Shown here: positions 60,554 through 64,000 of the stretch, piece by piece | Layout: each line of letters opens with the position of its first letter | How positions within the stretch are numbered: position 1 is the stretch's first letter | Origin: Arthrobacter alpinus | Lineage (GTDB): Bacteria > Actinomycetota > Actinomycetes > Actinomycetales > Micrococcaceae | Reading direction: 5' to 3' | Length of the DNA: 64,000 nt | Assembly (NCBI RefSeq): GCF_001294625.1 | Contig: NZ_CP012677.1 | Span: 806,001-870,000, forward strand | Translations under genes and position numbers: made by a program | The notes under the pieces: generated by a model | The model's input: the letters and a program-made list of their open reading frames with translations, nothing else | What the model was told of the DNA's origin: nothing | Databases searched by the model: none

Positions 60554-61882
60554 GTGACTGTATTGCTTTTCATCGGTGGCGTACTGTTCGTCGCCATTGG
60601 AGTGGCCCTTTCCATCGCCCTGCACGAGGTGGGACACCTGCTGCCCGCCAAGCTCTTCAAGGTCCGGGTCACCCGGTACATGATCGGTTTTGGGCCCACC
60701 ATCTGGTCCCGGACCAGGGGCGAGACCGAATACGGAGTCAAGGCTATTCCGGCTGGCGGCTACGTCGCCATGGTCGGCATGTACCCGCCCAACCCTGCCG
60801 ACGGCAGCGTGCGCCCCTCGAGCACCGGCATGTTTCAGACCCTCGCCACCGAGGCCCGCAGCATGGCCCACGAGGAGGTGGGACCGGAAGACGTCAACAG
60901 GGTGTTCTACAAGCTCCCCGTGTGGAAGAAGATTGTCATCATGCTAGGTGGCCCCACCATGAACCTGCTCATAGGAATCGTCCTTATGGCCGTGTTGCTG
61001 ATGGGATTCGGGACTGCGCAAGCTACCACCACGCTGGCCGAGGTCAACGCCTGCCAGGTTGCCTACGGCCAACCTGCCCCCACCGACCTTTCCAACTGCA
61101 CCAAGACGCCGGCCGCCGCTGCCGGATTGCAGCCTGGGGACACCCTGAAAACCTTCGACGGCAAGGCCGTCACCAGCTGGGCCGAGCTCACTGACTGGAT
61201 CCGCGCGTCCGCAGGCAAGCAGGTGCAGATAAGCTACCAGCGCGGTTCCGAAACCAAGACCACCTCGGTCACACCCGTTCTCACCGCCCGCCCCGTAGTG
61301 AACGCCAACGGCACCGCGGCAGTTGACGCCGAAGGAAAGGCTGAAACCGTCCAGGTTGGTTTTATGGGCATGGGCCCTAGCTCGGCCATGGTCCCGGAGC
61401 CGGCAAGCGCGGTTCTTCCCGCTGTGGGCAAGAACATTGTCCAAGTGGGCGGCATCGTCTTCCAGCTGCCGCAGAAGCTGGTGGGAGTGGCCCAAGCGGC
61501 CTTCAGCTCGGCCCCGCGCGACCCCAATGGACCTATTTCTGTGGTCGGCGTGGGCCGGGTGGCCGGCGAGGTCGCGGCCATGGAACAGGTACCCCTGAGC
61601 TCGCGCATCGCCACACTCATTGGCCTGTTGGCCGGGGTGAACCTTGCCTTGTTTGTCTTCAACTTGATCCCGCTCCTGCCGCTGGACGGCGGACACGTCC
61701 TGGGCGCCCTTTACGAAGGTGTCCGGCGTTTCGCAGCCAAGCTGTTCAAGAAGAAGGATCCGGGTCCCTTCGACATCGCCAAGATGCTGCCGGTGACTTA
61801 CGTTGCCGCGACGCTTCTGATGGTCATGGGGGCGTTGCTGATCTACGCGGACATCGTCAAGCCGGTCAACCTCTTCGGTTAG
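60554..61882 (+). CDS. Site-2 membrane metalloprotease (RseP/Rip1 type)
   Basis: 442 residues. HEVGH (His24, Glu25, His28) in the first TM is the zinc site; LPLDGGHVLGAL in the late TM supplies the third ligand. A PDZ domain lies between them (about 180-255, AGLQPGDTLKTFDGKAVTSWAELTDWI). It cleaves membrane-embedded anti-sigma factors or similar proteins. The GTG start is 47 bp after dxr. Confidence 0.92.
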   Translation: MTVLLFIGGVLFVAIGVALSIALHEVGHLLPAKLFKVRVTRYMIGFGPTIWSRTRGETEYGVKAIPAGGYVAMVGMYPPNPADGSVRPSSTGMFQTLATEARSMAHEEVGPEDVNRVFYKLPVWKKIVIMLGGPTMNLLIGIVLMAVLLMGFGTAQATTTLAEVNACQVAYGQPAPTDLSNCTKTPAAAAGLQPGDTLKTFDGKAVTSWAELTDWIRASAGKQVQISYQRGSETKTTSVTPVLTARPVVNANGTAAVDAEGKAETVQVGFMGMGPSSAMVPEPASAVLPAVGKNIVQVGGIVFQLPQKLVGVAQAAFSSAPRDPNGPISVVGVGRVAGEVAAMEQVPLSSRIATLIGLLAGVNLALFVFNLIPLLPLDGGHVLGALYEGVRRFAAKLFKKKDPGPFDIAKMLPVTYVAATLLMVMGALLIYADIVKPVNLFG

Positions 61883-61938
61883 TCCTCGTACCGGCAACGC
61901 CCAGCGGTGCATCCGACACCGGCGATCATCTTGAAATA

Positions 61939-61968
61939 GTTGATTCATTGAGATCAACCGATTATGGT
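61939..61968 (+). promoter_or_regulatory. Promoter/operator of the SatD-like gene; probably leaderless
   Basis: TTGATT (61940-61945), 17 bp, TATGGT (61963-61968) makes a good promoter. GTTGAT-N8-ATCAAC (61939-61958) overlaps it, an operator candidate. The -10 ends 6 bp before the ATG at 61975, so the mRNA probably has no leader. Confidence 0.5.
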
Positions 61969-61974
61969 TAATGT

Positions 61975-62619
61975 ATGTTTGTTCTCACCATCGACCAGCG
62001 CGGCAGCCGCACCGGCAAGGACAGGGTCCCTGAACTCCTGGCAGCCTTGGCTCACATTCCGACCAGGCTGGCTTTTGAACGCACCGTGGGAGATGAAATT
62101 CAGGGGCTGTTGGAGAGCCCGGCAGCCGTTGTCGAGGCCGCCCTGTGTGCCCTGCGCTCCGGACACTGGCATGTGGGGATTGGAATCGGCGAGGTAAATC
62201 TGCCCCTGCCGGCCAGATCGCATGAGGCGGCCGGCGGTGCCTTTCTCGCTGCCCGGGAAGCCGTGGAAAGGGCCAAAAAATCCGGTGAACGGGTCCCCTT
62301 GTGCGTGCGCGTCGAAACAGGGGCGGAAAAAGAAGTAGAAGCAGAAACAGAAGCCGCTGCGGCCGAAGCCGTTCTGGTGCTTATCGGGGACTTGGTGCGC
62401 AAGCGTTCCGCGTCGGAGTGGCGGGTGGTGGACGCGCTCGTGGCAAGTCCGGCCCCCCGCCAGATCGATGTGGCCCGGGACCTGGGCATCAGCCCCCAGG
62501 CAGTCAGCAAGGCCGTCCTGCGGGCGGGCTGGGTCGAGGAACAAAACGGTGCTCTGGCGGCCCAGCTCCTGCTATCTCGGTGTGGACAGAGGCAGTGTCA
62601 GGGCCTCCCGCTAAGCTAA
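61975..62619 (+). CDS. SatD/MarR-like transcriptional regulator
   Basis: 214 residues. N-terminal LTIDQRGSRTGKDRVPELLAALA is a SatD-like domain; the C-terminal winged helix is DLVRKRSASEWRVVDALV...QIDVARDLGISPQAVSKAVLRAGW. A Glu/Ala-rich linker lies at about 118-135. It was likely co-transcribed with the small membrane protein at 62647. Probable autoregulator; the partner process is unknown. No Shine-Dalgarno, which fits a leaderless start. Confidence 0.7.
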   Translation: MFVLTIDQRGSRTGKDRVPELLAALAHIPTRLAFERTVGDEIQGLLESPAAVVEAALCALRSGHWHVGIGIGEVNLPLPARSHEAAGGAFLAAREAVERAKKSGERVPLCVRVETGAEKEVEAETEAAAAEAVLVLIGDLVRKRSASEWRVVDALVASPAPRQIDVARDLGISPQAVSKAVLRAGWVEEQNGALAAQLLLSRCGQRQCQGLPLS

Positions 62620-62646
62620 AAGCCAACGACCACAAGGAAGGGTTCC

Positions 62647-63153
62647 GTGGAAGCACTATGGATTGCGCTGACAGTGGTGGTGGCCTGCTTTGGGGGCTGG
62701 CCCGTGACCGCCGGAATCCTCAGGCTCTCCCAATCACATACTGTGGCAGCCATTGAGCTGTCCGAAAACAACCAGCAGTTCCCAAATCAGCAACCCGAAA
62801 ACGCGCAGGACCCGGCCGCGGACAGCACCGCCGAATTCGAGACAAGTGCCGGTGTCACAGCCCCCGGGCTTGAGCCGACAGAGGCGGAAAGCTCACCACC
62901 TACCGCCTCACCCCACGCCGGGGTGTTGCGCGGGGGACTGCTGATCGGAATGCTCGAACGCGCCGCCGTCGTGCTGGCCATCCTGAGCAACCAGCCGGTG
63001 GCCATTGCCTACGTTGTGGCCATCAAGGGGCTGGGCCGGTACCCGGAGCTGAAAGGTGCCCCGGCTGCCAGCGAACGGTTCATCATCGGCACCCTGGCCT
63101 CCCTGCTTTGGGCGGCGGCCGTCACGGTGCTTGCCAAAGTGCTCCTGCTATAG
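62647..63153 (+). CDS. Small membrane protein, partner of SatD-like gene
   Basis: 168 residues, function not known. N-terminal TM (ALWIALTVVVACFGGWPVTAGIL), a disordered acidic Pro/Glu-rich linker (about 42-95), then two TMs around LLIGMLERAAVVLAILSNQPVAIAYVVAIKGLGRYPEL, the most conserved-looking stretch. GTG start after GGAAGGG. It follows the SatD-like gene by 27 bp. Confidence 0.7.
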   Translation: MEALWIALTVVVACFGGWPVTAGILRLSQSHTVAAIELSENNQQFPNQQPENAQDPAADSTAEFETSAGVTAPGLEPTEAESSPPTASPHAGVLRGGLLIGMLERAAVVLAILSNQPVAIAYVVAIKGLGRYPELKGAPAASERFIIGTLASLLWAAAVTVLAKVLLL

Positions 63154-63162
63154 GGTGAAGTC

Positions 63163-63456
63163 ATGAGTATTTTTGCTGTTGAATATGTTTATGGTCCCGA
63201 AGCTGAAGCCGAGCGCACCGAACACCGCCCCGCGCACCGCGCATGGTTGGTGGAGCAGGCAGCAGCCGATGTGGTGTTAGCCTCAGGGCCCTACGGTGAC
63301 GGAGCTGGTGCGTTGCTGATCTTCCAGGCTCCCGATGAAGCCACGTTGAACGAGATTCTGAAGCAGGATCCCATGAATCTTGGTGGCGGAGTGACAGGGC
63401 TGAAAGTCTCGGCATGGAAACCAGTCATCGGGCAGTTCAGCAAATATATGTCGTAG
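63163..63456 (+). CDS. YCII-domain (YciI-like) protein
   Basis: 97 residues, ferredoxin-like alpha+beta fold. RTEHRPAHRAWLVEQAAADVVLASGPY holds the His and Gly-Pro residues typical of YCII proteins; function in most members is unproven. It is 9 bp after the membrane-protein stop, so likely in the same operon. Confidence 0.82.
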   Translation: MSIFAVEYVYGPEAEAERTEHRPAHRAWLVEQAAADVVLASGPYGDGAGALLIFQAPDEATLNEILKQDPMNLGGGVTGLKVSAWKPVIGQFSKYMS

Positions 63457-63584
63457 GCCTCATTCCAGACGCCATTGTGGCGAACCAGCTTACAATTTAG
63501 AACAGATGATGCGGAAACTTTGTTGTGGCACCACCCAAGGGTTGCTGCGGACGCTTCATCAAAAAGATCTTCAAGGAGCACATT

Positions 63585-64000
63585 TTGACCTCGGTCAGCC
63601 TCGGAATGCCGCCATTGCCACCGCCTGTCCTCACGCCCCGGCGCAAAACCCGGCAGATCAAAGTCGGTTCGGTGGGTGTTGGCTCCGACTCGCCCATCAG
63701 TGTGCAGTCCATGACCACCACGAAGACCACCGACATCAACGCCACGCTGCAGCAAATTGCCGAGCTGACAGCATCCGGCTGTGACATTGTCCGGGTGGCT
63801 TGCCCGGCGCAGGATGACGCGGACGCACTGCCCATCATTGCCAAGAAATCGCAGATTCCGGTAATCGCGGACATCCACTTCCAGCCAAAGTACGTCTTTG
63901 CCGCCATTGAGGCAGGCTGTGCCGCGGTACGCGTGAACCCGGGCAATATCCGCAAGTTTGATGACCAGGTGAAGGAAATTGCCAGGGCCGCCAAGGACCA
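63585..64000 (+). CDS. ispG: 4-hydroxy-3-methylbut-2-enyl diphosphate synthase, 3' end beyond window
   Basis: About 138 residues are visible from a TTG start with AAGGAG six bases upstream. [54 protein letters not shown] and [31 protein letters not shown] identify IspG (GcpE), the [4Fe-4S] enzyme of the late MEP pathway. The Fe-S cysteines would be in the missing C-terminal part. It ends the dxr-rip-ispG set. Confidence 0.95.
   Translation, partial: MTSVSLGMPPLPPPVLTPRRKTRQIKVGSVGVGSDSPISVQSMTTTKTTDINATLQQIAELTASGCDIVRVACPAQDDADALPIIAKKSQIPVIADIHFQPKYVFAAIEAGCAAVRVNPGNIRKFDDQVKEIARAAKD

Noticed and set aside
62330..62380. Purine-rich GAAG/GAAACAG tract
   Set aside because: It encodes the Glu/Ala linker of the SatD-like protein; no independent function is suggested.

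Overview
The window is 64 kb of high-GC actinobacterial chromosome. Gene content and protein style fit the Micrococcaceae, most likely an Arthrobacter-like organism: GTG/TTG starts, a dnaG-tRNA-Asn junction, an rpsB-tsf-pyrH-frr-cdsA block followed by a DivIVA-domain gene, a dxr-site-2 protease-ispG block, a BkdABC/MCC leucine cluster and an actinobacterial holin-X protein. The species assignment is inference. No phage, insertion sequence or CRISPR array is visible.

Layout. 1-8.4 kb: end of a DHA2-type efflux pump, SGNH hydrolase, esterase, S4-domain protein, lactonase-like beta propeller, glyS, GNAT protein and YibE/F membrane protein. 8.4-11.5 kb: three-gene minus-strand polyketide operon (type III PKS, methyltransferase, FAD hydroxylase) with srsABC-like content. 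12-17.4 kb: mgtE behind a long leader, then an operon of degenerate ABC ATPase, YhgE/Pip protein and TetR, with a TetR-type palindrome upstream. 17.4-22.2 kb: dusB, dgt, dnaG and two identical tRNA-Asn genes. 22.3-29.7 kb: Bcr/CflA pump, holin-X protein, CDP-alcohol phosphatidyltransferase, DMT permease, GT4 glycosyltransferase, a CAU tRNA, a decayed K+ channel and an acyl-CoA dehydrogenase behind a 20-bp perfect palindrome. 29.8-36.3 kb: M23-like protein and the translation/lipid block rpsB-tsf-pyrH-frr-cdsA-divIVA-like.

36.3-59.1 kb separates cdsA from dxr and is dominated by carboxylate and branched-chain catabolism. It holds a LytS/LytTR two-component system co-transcribed with a small membrane protein and a sodium:solute symporter; a decayed island with a broken Xre/RES toxin-antitoxin pair and an MFS remnant; a DUF485-ActP acetate-type symporter pair whose promoter region carries a 21-bp-period direct repeat typical of LytTR-protein sites; and Lrp/AsnC divergent from bkdABC. 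A TetR gene then diverges from mccB-mccA-acd-scoA-scoB-maoC-citE. The last genes correspond in content to the Mycobacterium tuberculosis Rv2495c-Rv2504c region used for leucine and itaconate degradation, so the region plausibly converts branched-chain keto acids to acyl-CoAs and acetoacetate/acetyl-CoA, next to uptake systems for small carboxylates.

59.3-64 kb: isoprenoid and envelope housekeeping (dxr, site-2 protease, ispG cut by the window end) with an inserted SatD/MarR-like regulator, a small membrane protein and a YCII protein.

The least explained signals are short repeats and symmetric sites: two 73-bp elements of equal length with complementary ends, a 31-bp GC-rich repeat in three copies (one read as protein at the end of scoA), and several strong palindromic operators. 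I found no single clear-cut new system. The best leads are the 73-bp element, the LytTR-symporter circuit, the degenerate-ATPase/YhgE operon and the decayed loci.
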